From Azorinus chamasolen (lineage: Eukaryota; Mollusca; Bivalvia; Cardiida; Solecurtidae), in assembly GCA_963576725.1 (NCBI GenBank), contig OY755251.1:39538933-39602932 (forward strand): a stretch of DNA of 64,000 nucleotides. The letters run 5' to 3'. Positions within the stretch are counted from its first letter, which is position 1. Every line of letters starts with the position of its first letter. Positions 10,441 through 21,560 of this stretch are shown here, piece after piece. The position numbers and the translations under genes are program-made. The notes below the pieces were generated by a model. It was not told the origin of the DNA. It worked only from the letters and a program-made list of their open reading frames with translations, and ran no database searches.

Positions 10441-12189
10441 TGACGGGGCATAGTGTTTCACAAACACATCTTGTTGTTTTTAAAATGTTGCCATGGTAAT
10501 GAAATGGTGGTCTCTGATTGGTCAAAATTTAGATATTGTTTGATTTTGCTGAAAATTGCTGTGATGAGGTATTTGGGTACGCCTCGACCTTTGACCCGGA
10601 AGGATGACCTTGACCGTTGACCCATGGACTAGGGATTTAAATGCCACACATTGTGACTTTGTCTATGTTTGGGAAACATTTGTGCCATGTTAGTTTGAAA
10701 TCTATTCGCAGATAAAAAAGTTATAAAAGTGACACAAAATTTGGGATTGACAGATCGAAGGACAGACAGATGGACGGACGGACAGAAGGATGGACAATTT
10801 ATTTACTACATGCCCGCAGTTGGATGCATAATTCTATTTTAATATTTCAACCTTTTCACTAACATAAATGCTTCATGCCTTTGAAAACAGAGTAGACCCA
10901 TATCAGATGACTTCTGTAAGAGATATAAAAGGACATTGTAATGATTAGGTTGACCAAATAGGGTTAGGGTTAGAAAGGATGAAACAGTGCTTAGGGTGAC
11001 CATCTTGAATTACTTATCAATGTTTAAAATAATATGTAGTCCAATAACTTCACATGAACATTGCTTGTTATTTGCAGATGTGTAGAAAACTTTTTGTTTT
11101 TTAAAATGTTGCCATGGTAACCAAACGGTTGTCTGATTAGTCAACATTTAGATATTGTTTGATTTCGCTGAAAATTGCTGTGATGAGGTATTTGGGTACA
11201 CCCCCTACCTTTGACCCTGAAGGATGGCCTTGACCTTGACCCATGGACTAGGGACTTAAACACCACACCTGTCTATGTGTGGTAAACATTTGTGCCATGT
11301 TAGTTTCAAATCCATTTGCAAATAAAAAAGTTATAAAAGTGACACAAAATTTGGGATGGACAGATCGAAGGCTGACGGATGGATGGACGGACAGAAGGAT
11401 GGACAATTTATTTACTACATGCCCGCCGTTGGATGCATAATTCTATTTTAATATTTCAACCTTTTCCCTAATATAAATGCTTCAAGTCTTTGAAAACAGA
11501 TTAGACCCATATCAGATAACTGCTGTAAGATATAAAAGGACAATGTGATGGTTAGGGGGACCAAATAGGGTTAGGGTTAGAAAGGATGAAACAGTGCTTA
11601 GGGTGACCATCTTGAATTACTTATCAATGTTTAAAATAATATGTAGTCCAATAACTTCCCATGAACATTGCTTGTTATTTGCAGCTGTGTAGAAAACTTT
11701 TTATGCCCCCAGATCAGATCTGGGGGGCATATTGTTTTTGCCCTGTCTGTCTGTTTGTCAGCAACTTTTACATTGGTTATAACGTTTGAGCCAGTACAGA
11801 TAGAGACTTGATATTTGGCATGCATATGTATCTCAGAAAGCCTCACATTTTGAGGGGTAACATGTCAAGGTCAAGGTCATCCTTCAGGGTCAGAGGTCAA
11901 ATATATGGGTCAAATCACCAATTTTAACAATTGCCATACTTTTGGACTAGTAGAGATAGAGACTTGATATTTGGCATGCTTGTGTATCTCATGAGGCTGC
12001 ACATCTTGAGCGGTGACATGTCAAGGTCAAGATCATCATTCAAGGTCAGAGGTCAAATATATGAGGGGGCATAGTGTTTCACAAACACATCTTGTTGTTT
12101 TTAAAATGTTGCCATGGTAACCAAATGTGATCTCTGATTGTAAAAAATTTAGGTATTAATTGATTTTGCTGAAAATTGCTGTGGTGAGG
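10441..12189. repeat. Older, divergent K1 units
   Basis: The K1 order continues with more substitutions and deletions. Anchors lie at about 10532, 11151 and 12152, and PH-A half plus GGGTTAGGGTTAG composites near 10845 and 11450. A forward block with CCCCCAGATCAGATCTGGGG is at about 11705. Confidence 0.8.
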
Positions 12190-12191
12190 TA

Positions 12192-12365
12192 CAGTCAAGC
12201 TCACTTATAACGAACTTGGATATAACGAAATACTGCATATAACAAAATAAAATTTATTCCCCCTTTCTGATTACATATAGTAAAATGGACCTGATATAAC
12301 GAAATTTGGATATAACGAAAGAAATCAGAGGGTCCCGCGGACTTCGTTATAAGTGAGCTTCACTG
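12192..12365. mobile_element. 174-bp pogo/mariner-type MITE with TA duplication
   Basis: Inverted ends CAGTCAAGCTCACTTATAAC and GTTATAAGTGAGCTTCACTG, with one extra mismatch, are flanked by TA (12190-12191 and 12366-12367). The uninterrupted K1 sequence GAGGTATTTGGGTACG is known from the neighbouring copies, which proves the insertion point. Internal GGATATAACGAAA repeats occur near both ends. TA target and CAGT ends fit the Tc1/mariner/pogo superfamily; the element is too short to encode a transposase. Confidence 0.93.
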
Positions 12366-12367
12366 TA

Positions 12368-13120
12368 TTTGGGTACGCCCCCGACCTTTGACCCTGAAGG
12401 ATGACCTTGACCTTTGACCCATGGACTAGGGAGTTAAACGCAACAAATTGTCTATATGTGGTAAACATTTGTGCCAGGTTATTTTGAAATCCATTCACAG
12501 ATACAAAAGTTATAGAAGCGACGCAAAATTTGGGATTGACGGATCGAAGGACAGACAGATGGATGGACAGAAGGATGGACAAACCAATTTCTATATGTCC
12601 GCTGTTGGATGCATAATTCTGTTTTAATATTCAACCTTTTCCCTAATATAAATGCTTCATGCCTTTGAAAACAGAGTAGACCAATATCAGATGACTTCTG
12701 TAAGAGATATAAAAGGACAATGTGATGATTAGGGGGACCAAATAGGGTTAGGGTTAGAAAGGATGAAACAGTGCTTAGGGTGACCATCTTGAATTACTTA
12801 TCAATGTTTAAAATAATATGTATTCCAATAACTTCAAATGAACATTGCTTGTTATTTGGAGATGTGTAGAAAACTTTTTATGCCCCCCAGATCAGATCTG
12901 GGGGGGCATATTGTTTTTGCCCTGTCTGTCTGTTTGTCTGTTTGTTTGTCAGAAACTTTAACATTGGTTATAACTTTTTAGCCAGTACAGATAGAGGTCA
13001 AGGTCAAGGTCATCCAGGGTCAAAGGTCAAATTGTCTGTTTCTTTGTAACTTTAATGGAACCTTAACATTGGTCTTAACTTTTGAGCCAGTACAGATAGA
13101 GACTTGATATTTGGCATACA
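12368..13120. repeat. K1 unit continued
   Basis: Resumes exactly where the MITE interrupts K1, with GACCTTTGACCCTGAAGGAT, the PH-A/GGGTTAGGGTTAG composite (12625-12790) and a forward block. Between ACAGATAGAG and GTCAAGGTCAAGGTC (about 12995) an internal ~150-200 bp is missing relative to the 1.17-kb units. Confidence 0.75.
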
Positions 13121-13346
13121 CTTTTGTTTGCCTTGCGTCTTTGTGCTTGTGGTTTGTTCATGTTGTGGAACGTTTGTCCCTGGTTCTTGTGTGTCTTTTG
13201 GTGTTTTCTGTGTTCATTTCGTGTGTTTGTGTGCGTGTGCGTTTGGGTGTGTGGTTGTGTGTGTGTGTGTGTCATGCTGTCTATCGGTGTTTTGGTGGTG
13301 GTTGCGTCTTGCATGTGGCTTTGCCTGCTTGACTTTACTACTTTTC
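13121..13346. mobile_element. 226-bp GT-rich insertion with CATACA duplication
   Basis: K1 reads TTGGCATACATATGTATCTC in a neighbouring copy near 10350; here it is split, with CATACA on both sides (13115-13120 and 13347-13352). The insert is strongly GT-rich on the plus strand, has a (GT)n run at about 13255-13271, and is open in all three plus frames because it has almost no A. I see no inverted ends and no known SINE box, so its class is unknown. Confidence 0.7.
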
Positions 13347-13352
13347 CATACA

Positions 13353-14110
13353 TATGTATCTCATAAAGCCTCACATTTTGAGGGGTGACATGTCAAGGCC
13401 AAGGTCATCCTTCAAGGTCAGAGGTCAAATATATGACAGGGCATAGTGTTTCACAAACACATCTTGTTGTTTTTAAAATGTTGCCATGGTAACGAAATTG
13501 TGGTCTCTGATTGGTCAAAATTTAGATATTGTTTGATTTTGCTGAAAATTGCTGTGATGAGGTATTTGGGTACGCCCCGACCTTTGACCTATAAGGATGA
13601 CCTTGACTGTTGACCCATGGACTAGGGAGTTAAACGCCACAAATTGTCTATGTGTGGTTAACATTTGTGCCAGGTTATTTTGAAATCCATTCACAGATAA
13701 AAAAAAAAAAGGTATAGAAGCGACACAAAATTTGGGATGGACAGATCAAGTACAGACGGACGGACGGACAGAAGGATGGACAATGCAATTACTACATGCC
13801 CGCCGTTGGATGCATAATTCTGTTTTAATATTTCAACCTTTTCCCTAATATAAATGCTTCATGCCTTTGAAAACAGAGTATACCCATATCAGATGAAGCT
13901 CTGTAAGAGATATAAAAGGACAATGTGACAATTAGGGGGACCAAATAGGGTTAGGGTTAGAAAGGATGAAACAGTGCTTAGGGTGACCATCTTGAATTAC
14001 TTATCAATGTTTAAAATAATATGTATTCCAATAACTTCACATGAACATTGCTTGTTATTTGGAGATGTGTAGAAAACTTTTTGTTAGCTCACCAGAGCCT
14101 TTTTGTGCTC
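13353..14110. repeat. K1 unit continued
   Basis: Contains CAAGGCCAAGGTCATCC, GGCATAGTGTTTCACAAAC, a reverse half (anchor about 13525) and the PH-A composite (13830-13990). It ends at GTGTAGAAAACTTTTTGTTA, where a K2 leader (GCTCACCAGAGCC) begins. Confidence 0.8.
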
Positions 14111-14116
14111 AGGGTG

Positions 14117-15568
14117 CAGGGATCATAGCGACTCCTACTTTTCCTACTTTTTCCTACTATTTCCTACTTTTTTAAAGTGCTCCTACTTTTTCCTACTTTT
14201 CCAAAAAAGCTCCTACTATTCAATTTTTTCACTTGAACTGGAACAAAAAAAAAACGAGAAAAAAAAACCAGCAAAACCTTAAATTAGTTTGCCAATTGCT
14301 GTCATTTATGATTGTGATTCAATAATAGGTACTGTTAAGATTTACTGATTATGCATTAAATATTATGAATCATCTGGTCAACAAACCCTATACTCTAGGG
14401 TTAGAGTAAATGAGAGTACTCAGAGGAATATTATTATTTTTTAGCTCACCTAGTATGAAGTGCCAATGTGAGCTATTGTCTGTTGTCGTTCATTATCAAT
14501 TTTTTTCTTAAAATGACGTCTCCTCCTAAACTGCTTTCTTGGTTTTTACCAATCTTCGCAGGAATGTTCCTTGGGTCAACCTCTTCCAAAGTTGTTCAAA
14601 GAATTTGATTCCATGCAGAACACTGGTTGCCATGTCCAAAAAGAACTAAAATCTTAAAAAATCTTCTTGTAAAAAAAAGCTGTTAGGCATAGGGCTACCA
14701 TATTTGGTATGCAGAATCACCATGCGGTCACAAGTTTCACATAAGATTATATAGGAAAAACTTTAAAATTCTTCTTGTCCGAAACTGAAAGGCTTAGAGC
14801 TGTGATGTTTGGTATGTAGCACCATCTAGTAAACCTTTATCAAGATTGTTCAAATTAGGCCCCTAGGGTCAAAATTGGTTCTGCCCCGGGGGTCACAAAT
14901 TTTACTGAAAACTTTAAAAATCTTATTGTTAAATTCCGTAAGGCCTAGAGCTTAACCACATTTGGTATGAAGCGTCATCTGATGGACGTCTACAAAGATT
15001 GTTCAAAGTTTGCTCCTGGGGTCAAACTGGCTCTACCCTGGGGATCACAAGTTTTACAAAGGATTATATAGTAAACACTTAAAAAGCCACTTGTCTGAAA
15101 CCCAAAGGATTAGTTCTGTGATATTTATTTTGTAGCATTATCTAGTAGATCTCCTCAAATATTATTCAATTTTTGTCCCAGGGTAAAAGTGACCCTGCCC
15201 TTTGGGTTGTCGGTTTGCATAGAGTTATATAGTGAAATCTGAGTTGAAAGGCTCTTTGATTGTTCAGTGCTGTGATGGTTACTAAGAACAGTCTTCCCCC
15301 TGCTTCTTCATATGGTTGGTATGTGACTTGTGTGTGCCCCTCAAAGTACTGCAGAAGCAAAGAGCCTTCCAATTGAGCACCCAGTGGTCTAAGAGTGAGG
15401 TAAACTGAAACCTATCATATGATATAAGGTATAGCTTTGTGTTTAGAAGTTCCTACTTTATTGTTTGTTGTTTGAATTCCTACTTTTTTCCTACTTTTCT
15501 CCTACTTTTTTATGGTTTGAGCTCCTACTTTTCTCCTACTTTTTTGTGACATGCCACTATGAGGCCTG
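14117..15568. mobile_element. 1.45-kb CAGG-ended insertion inside a K2 leader
   Basis: AGGGTG is present at 14111-14116 and again at 15569-15574; fusing the flanks gives a continuous K2 leader (TGTGCTCAGGGTGAGC). The ends CAGGGATCATAGCGAC and CACTATGAGGCCTG are imperfect inverted repeats. Just inside both ends lie CTCCTACTTTT-type runs (about 14130-14225 and 15445-15545). CAGG ends suggest a hAT-like element, but the duplication is 6 bp perfect (8 bp with one mismatch). The interior holds another cassette starting TTAGCTCACCTAG (about 14440) with a few ~160-bp K2-like units. Confidence 0.72.
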
Positions 15569-15574
15569 AGGGTG

Positions 15575-17280
15575 AGCTTTTGTGATCACTTGATGTCGTC
15601 CGTCGTCCGTCGTCGGGCGTCAACAATTTGAACCTTTAAAAATCTTCTCCTCTGAATCTACAGGGTTCTCAGCTTTCATCTTTGGTACATAGCATCATCT
15701 TTAGGTCCTCTACAAAAGTAATATAAATTTTGGCCCTGGGGTCAAAATTGGCCCCGCCCCAGGGGTGCCTTGTTTTCTATTGAAATATATAGTAAAACTT
15801 TGAAAATCTTCTCCTCTGAATCTACAGGATTCTCAGCTTTCATATTTGGCACATAGCATCATGTTCAGGTCCTCTACAAAAGTTATATAAATTATGCCCC
15901 TGGGGTGAAAATTGGCCCCGCCCCAGGGGTAGCCAGTTTTGAATAGAAACATATAGTGACAACTTTGAAAATCTTCTTCTCTGAATCTACAGGGTTCTCA
16001 GCTTTCATATTTAACACATAGCATCATGTTCAGGTCCTCTACAAAAGTTATATAAATTATGGCCCTGGGGTCAAAATTGGCCGCACCCAAGGGGTAGCCA
16101 GATTTCATTAGAAACATATAGTGATAACTTTGAAAATCTTCTCCTCTGAATCTACAGGGTTCTCAGCTTTCATATTTGGCACATAGCATTATGTTCAGGT
16201 CCTCTACAAAAGTTATATAAATTATGCCCCTGGGGTCAAAATTGGCCCCGCCCCAGGGGTAGCCAGTTTTAAATAGAAACATATAGTGACAACTTTGAAA
16301 ATCTTTTCTTCTGAATCTACAGGGTTCTCAGCTTTCATATTTGGCACATAGCATCATGTTCAGGTCCTCTACAAAATTTGTATAAATTATGCCCCTTGGG
16401 TCAAAATTGGGCCCGTCCCAGGGGAAGCCAGTTTTCAATAGAAACATATAGTGAAACTTTGAAAATCTTCTCCTCTGAAACTGGAAAGTTCTCAGCTTTC
16501 ATATTTGGCATATAGCATCATGTTCAGGTCCTCTACAATTTTTTTTATAAATTATGCCCCTGGGATCAAAATTGGCCCCGCCCTAGGGGTAGCCAGTTTT
16601 CAATAGAAATATATGGTAAAACTTTGAATATATTCTTCTCTGAAACTGAAAGGTTCTCAGCTTTCATATTTGGCACATAGCATCATGTTCAGGTCCTCTA
16701 CAAAAGTTATATACATTATGCCTCTGGGGTCAAAATTGACCCCGCCCCAGGGGTGGCCAGTTTCAATAGAAACATATAGTGAAAACTTTGAAAATCTTCT
16801 CCTCTAAATCTACAGGGTTCTTAGCTTTCATATTTGGCACATAGGATTATATTCAGGTCCTCTACAAAAGTTATATAAATTATGCCCAGGGGTCAAAATT
16901 GGCCACGCCTCAGGGGTAGCCATGTCTCAATAGAAACATATAGTGACAACTTTGAAAATCTTCTCCTCAGAAACTGGAAGGTTCTCAGCTTTCATATTTG
17001 ACACATAACATCATGTTCAGGTCCTCTACAAGAGTTATATAAACTATGCCCCCGGTGTCAAAATTGGCCCCGCCCCAGGGGTAGCCAGTTCGCAATAGAA
17101 ACATATAGTGTCAGATTTGAAAATATTTTCCTCAGAAACTGGATGGTTCTCAGCTTTCATATTTGGCACATAGCATCATGTTTAGGTCCTCTACAAAAGT
17201 TGTATTAAGTATGCCCCTTGGATCAAAATTGGCCCCGCCCCAGGGGTGGCTAGTTTTCTCTAGAAACATATAGTGAAAAC
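15575..17280 (+). repeat. K2 tandem array, ten 164-165-bp units
   Basis: After the leader GTCGTCCGTCGTCCGTCGTC, the word TCTCAGCTTTCAT and its variants occur at about 15667, 15831, 15996, 16161, 16326, 16490, 16655, 16819, 16983 and 17148, a spacing of 164 or 165 bp throughout. Other unit words are CACATAGCATCATGTTCAGG, TCCTCTACAAAAGTTATA, GGGGTCAAAATTGGCCCCG and AATAGAAACATATAGTGA. The array ends abruptly in K1 sequence at about 17281, without the K2 trailer. Confidence 0.93.
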
Positions 17281-18270
17281 TATATGACACAAAATTTGAG
17301 ATAGACGGATCGAAGGACAGAAGGACGGACAGACAGAAGGATTGACAATGCAATTACTACATGCCTGCCGTTGGATGCATAATTCTGTTTTAATATTTCA
17401 ACCTTTTCCCTAATATAAATGCTTCATGCCTTTGAAAACAGAGTAGACCCATATCAGATGAAGCTCTGTAAGAGATATAAAAGGACAATGTGACAATTAG
17501 GGGGACCAAATAGGGTTAGGGTTAGAAAGGATGAAACAGTGCTTAGGGTGAATATGTAGGGTAAATAATATGTAGTCCAATAACTTCACATGAACATTGC
17601 TTGTTATTTGCAGATATGTAGAAGAACTTTTTGTTTTTAAAATGTTGCCATGGTAACCAAATGGTGGTCTCTGATTGGTCAACATTTAGATATTGTTTGA
17701 TTTCGCTGAAAATTGCTGTGATGAGGTGTATGGGTACACCCCCGACCTTTGACCCTGAAGGATGACCTTGACCTTTGACCCATGGACTAGAGAGTTAAAT
17801 GCCACACATTGTCTATGTGTGGTAAACATGTGTGCCATGTTAGTTTGAAAACCATTCGCAGATAAAAAAAGTTATAAAAGCGACACAAAATTTGGGATGG
17901 ACAGATCGAAGGACAGACGGATGGACGATGGACAGAAGGATGGACAAAGCAATTACTACATGCCCGCCGTTGGATGCATAATTCTGTTTTAATATTTCAA
18001 CCTTTTCCCTAATATAAATGCTTCATGCCTTTGAAAACAGAGTAGACCCATATCAGATGAAGCTCTGTAAGAGATATAAAAGGACAATGTGATGATTAGG
18101 GGGACCAAATAGGGTTAGTGTTAGAAAGGATGAAACAGTGCTTAAGAGGACCATCTTGAATTGCCCTCGACCTTTGACCTTGAAGGATGACCTTGACCTT
18201 TGACTCATGGACCAGGGATGTCAAATTTTAGACGGACGGATGGAAGGAAGGACAATGCGATTACTATATG
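17281..18270 (-). repeat. K1 remnants after the K2 array
   Basis: Two reverse K1 halves (ACACAAAATTTGAGATAG, GATATTGTTTGATTTCGCTG, GACCTTTGACCCTGAAGG) and two PH-A/GGGTTAG composites (about 17395 and 18000). A third, shortened copy ends near 18270. Confidence 0.75.
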
Positions 18271-18450
18271 CCCACCGGTGGGGGGGGGGGGGAGTGGCAT
18301 AAACCTGTTTTAATATTTCAATGTTTTCTCAAATGTAAATGCTATTCACGCCTTTGAAAGCAGAGTAGATCCAAATCAGATGACTGATGTACGAGATATA
18401 AGAGGCCAATATGATGATTAGGAGGACTAAATAGGAGCATATCTCCTATG
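18271..18450. repeat. G-run and degraded PH-A half
   Basis: A run of about 13 G near 18281 is followed by ATGTTTTCTCAAATGTAAAT and AGCAGAGTAGATCC, an older copy of the composite spacer. Confidence 0.5.
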
Positions 18451-18741
18451 CTGTTAAGCAGGAACATCAATTTTGGGAGTTTGTGTACATCCTAACAGTA
18501 TGGAATGTCTTTTACCAAAGGTTTGCGACCTTGACCTTTAATCTCACTTCTTTCGCTTTTTCTATATGCACATTACGTGTGCATTATTTACAATTCTATT
18601 TGCAGCATGAAACTGGTGTTAATTTGGACTCCAGTTGATTGAACATGACGTTTTAATTACAGTTTCGACATGTGACAATGTTCAGAGAAACATAACAGGT
18701 TACACATGTGTTCAGAGGAGAAACACCTTTCTGTTTCTTGT

Positions 18742-19024
18742 TGTGTCACCTGCCGAGAGGCAGTGTGTCACTCAGGGATCACTTTTCTGTTGTCTGTCTG
18801 TCTGTCTGTCTGTCCGTCACACTTTCTTTTTTGGCCCTTCATTTCTAAACTAATCATTATAGAGATTTAAAATTTCACTTGTGTCTTCCTCTCATTGAGG
18901 ACCATTGATGTAACTAAGGTCCATCACTGCATGCAATACTTTTTTAGTCATTCCCCTTTGTTCTGAATTTCGCACTCCGGCATATTAACAGTGTTTGTGT
19001 CAGTAACGAGCAGGTGACACATGT
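18742..19024. repeat. Short cassette bounded by TGTGTCACCTGC inverted ends
   Basis: TGTGTCACCTGC (about 18743) and GCAGGTGACACA (about 19011) are perfect inverted repeats about 270 bp apart. A TGTCTGTCTGTCTGTCTGTC leader follows the first, the same design as the K1 and K2 leaders, but with no tandem array between the ends. Confidence 0.5.
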
Positions 19025-19807
19025 GTTCCTCCTAACACTCTTGTTTTGAATATAATGTTCTTTTCTGAAAGGAATTCATTATGAGGGATTTCAAATTCTT
19101 TTTTTTTCTTCAGGTAAACAACAGATTATAGACCTCCTGGACACAGTTAAATAGAGTCCCTAGGAGAGTTGTCCCTTGATAACAGATGCTGGAAACCGAG
19201 AACATACCTGTTCAGTGAAAGGAAAAGTTGAAGAACCATTACAAAGCATAACCTTGATAAAAATATCAGTGGGTTAACCCTTTCCCTCATAGAAATGCCT
19301 TTTCATACATTTTGGAAACAGAGTGGACCCAGATCAGATGAAAAATTAACTATGAATAGTTTGGCAATGAATATTTATGATGTCATGAATTATGAAGAAA
19401 TATAAACAAGTGAAAGGATAACAAAAACATTGTATATTTGCTTTCTAGTTCACGTAAAGATCATTTTAGATGCCATGACACACTTGGTGGTTTATACATT
19501 TAACTACTACTTACAAATGTGGAATTATTTTCATGGGAAGTCCCTGATAGAGTGATACATGATCAAACAGGATATAGAGACATTGTGAATTAGTTTTAAC
19601 AAGACCGAACAGGATGTAGAGACCTTGTGCTTACAATATTTAAGTGTTACTTGAAATTCAGCAATTTCTGTTATATGTAGAGAGAGAGGGAGTAATATAG
19701 ACTATTTCTGATATGGCCAAACATTCCTGTGTTTCTAATGCTGTTATGAAAAAAATCATCTAATTAGTATGTATAATGTCTGTATTAGTTTATAAACATT
19801 TATCAGG
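19025..19807. other. Spacer with one PH fragment
   Basis: Only a truncated PH element is seen: TTAACCCTTTCCCTCATAG at 19274 with a half hairpin to about 19345, then ATGAATATTTATGATGTCAT. The rest is unremarkable AT-rich DNA. Confidence 0.45.
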
Positions 19808-20033
19808 TTAATCCTTTCCTGTTGTATATTCATGTAAGAACTAACAACGTCATGAATATTAATAAGATTTGATTTTATAATGGCATTTGAATACATGACA
19901 TTTTGGCCCAGGCTGAAGCTGTAGCTGTAGAATCAAATCTATATTACGCCATAAGCAAACAAAGCAGACCCTGGTCTGGGTCTACTATGTTTGCAGATGC
20001 GTAAAAATACGCTTACATAAGAGAAAGGGTTAA
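19808..20033 (+). mobile_element. PH-B MITE with shortened hairpin
   Basis: TTAATCCTTTCCTGTTG at the left and GAGAAAGGGTTAA at the right, with ATTCATGTAAGAACTAAC and ATGAATATTAATAAG in the body. The palindrome (about 19962-20004) has lost its central GATCAGACGGCTCC portion, so GCAGACCCTGG meets TCTGGGTCTAC directly. Confidence 0.8.
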
Positions 20034-20874
20034 GCATTATTAGTTAAGCAGACAGAAATGTTGGTATGTTTAAATTAAAAGTTTTTTGAAAATGCCATCA
20101 TATCTCATAAATTATCATAATGCACTTGGTTCCTATAAATAAAAAAAATATCAAATGCCATCATGTCTTGTAATGTACTTGGTTCCTCTTCAATCTTATG
20201 GCACCATACAGTGATAGATATCCACTTGCAATAAAGGTATACACTTTCAAAACTATTGAATATGTATCGGAGCTCCAGATAAGATGTGTATATTAAAACG
20301 TTTGCAATAATACCTCCTTTTTTTCTCCACCAAATCCTATACTGCCACAACTCTTTAGAATCGTCTCTAGGGTTTGGTGGAAAAATAACAGTTTTAGTAT
20401 TGGGTACGCACCCTTATCTGTAGCTTTGTATAGAGTTGAAAACCTCTAAAGCCATCACTTAATGAATATAACATTGCGGCAGTTATAGGTATATGTTTGC
20501 TAAATGTATGATAAATAATGTAAGAGCTTTCTGCACTACATGTACTTTCGACCTGCATTGAGTTACCATCTGACACAGGATTATTTTATGTAATCGGCTT
20601 AGAGTAATTTTACTGTATCTATCTATAAACCACCTTTGTAATAAGTACTTCTATTTACAAATTAAATGAACCCAGATGAAAGGCTAAGCAAACTGGTGTC
20701 GCCTAACATTTCGTAACTCTTGTACCACAAATATGTGTGTGTCATTTGTATACTGATTACAGTGATTAGGTGTCATTTATTATCAAACGAAACAAGAGTA
20801 CGAACTGTGCAATTTGCTAAAGCTGTTGAAGAGATTATTTAACCACTAACTTATTGCATAAACATTCCTATCAT
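20034..20874. other. AT-rich spacer, nothing firm
   Basis: Minus-strand frames of 81 and 60 codons lie here but match nothing I recognise. A possible PH-D remnant (ATCGGCTTAGAGTAATTTTA, CTGTATC) lies near 20595-20620. Confidence 0.4.
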
Positions 20875-21133
20875 TTAACACTTCCCTTCATATAACTGCC
20901 TTTTCACACATTTGCAAACAGAGTAAACCCAGACCAGATGACTCCTATAGGAGCCGTCCTGTTAAGGTCTGCTCTGTATTCTGAAGGAATTTGATATATC
21001 CGTTTCCTTAGATTCTAAAATGGCTACAATGTTCCACCGTCTACATTTCATTATAACTAGTTATCCTTGAATATTCAGTACAATGTAGGTATTGAAATTT
21101 GGAATCAACATAGTTCTCACGGAAAAGGGTTAA
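20875..21133 (+). mobile_element. PH-A hairpin MITE, complete
   Basis: TTAACACTTCCCTTCATATA and GGAAAAGGGTTAA bound it. The hairpin is at about 20916-20978 (GACTCCTATAGGAGCCGTC), followed by CTTAGATTCTAAAATGGCTA, CATTTCATTATAACTAG and GAATATTCAGTA. Confidence 0.82.
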
Positions 21134-21239
21134 TACATGTCTATCTGACCTTTAGCCCGCCGACCATCTATTTTTATACAATTGTCATCCTCTACGTTTT
21201 CAAAATTCAATTTATAATCAGCATCTCTATCAAAAGGCA

Positions 21240-21320
21240 ATTAGGGTGTCAAACAGTTTGTATCCTGATGAGACCTAGACTTATTCAGTGTATCAGTTGG
21301 ATCCAAACTGTTTGTAAACA
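21240..21320. mobile_element. PH-C hairpin fragment
   Basis: GTCAAACAGTTTGTATCCTG and ATGAGACC pair with GGATCCAAACTGTTTG. It sits inside a 121-codon plus frame (21067-21432), which is therefore not a gene. Confidence 0.6.
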
Positions 21321-21459
21321 TCAAGGATCCACCAGAAGCCGGAAAAAGGCTAACTATACTCGATTTATTTACATGCCGTCAGTTCGGCACGGTCCATCCG
21401 CACTATTTTCTCCGGCGTTTATGTGCCTTTAAAAGCACTTTACCTCATATTGACGCCTC

Positions 21460-21560
21460 TGAAAATCACGTTTTGAAACCATAGTGATAAATAGTGTCTG
21501 TTCCAAAGGAGCACATGCTCTATTTATCACAATGGTTTCCAAACTTCAATTCTAAAGGCA
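21460..21560. mobile_element. PH-E hairpin element
   Basis: GAAACCATAGTGATAAATAG pairs with CTATTTATCACAATGGTTTC (hairpin about 21476-21538); the same palindrome recurs at 59179-59243. Confidence 0.6.

Noticed and set aside
13104..13388. Three overlapping plus frames in the GT-rich insertion as a gene
   Set aside because: All three frames are open together because the insert has hardly any A, so openness is uninformative.
5553..14100. CRISPR-like array of repeats and spacers
   Set aside because: The units are long, contiguous and of eukaryotic cassette type; there are no short repeats with unique spacers and no cas genes.
10960..17525. Interstitial telomere
   Set aside because: Only two to three TTAGGG units per copy, and always within the same amplified spacer.
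21067..21432. 121-codon plus-strand frame
   Set aside because: It spans the end of a PH-A MITE and a PH-C hairpin.
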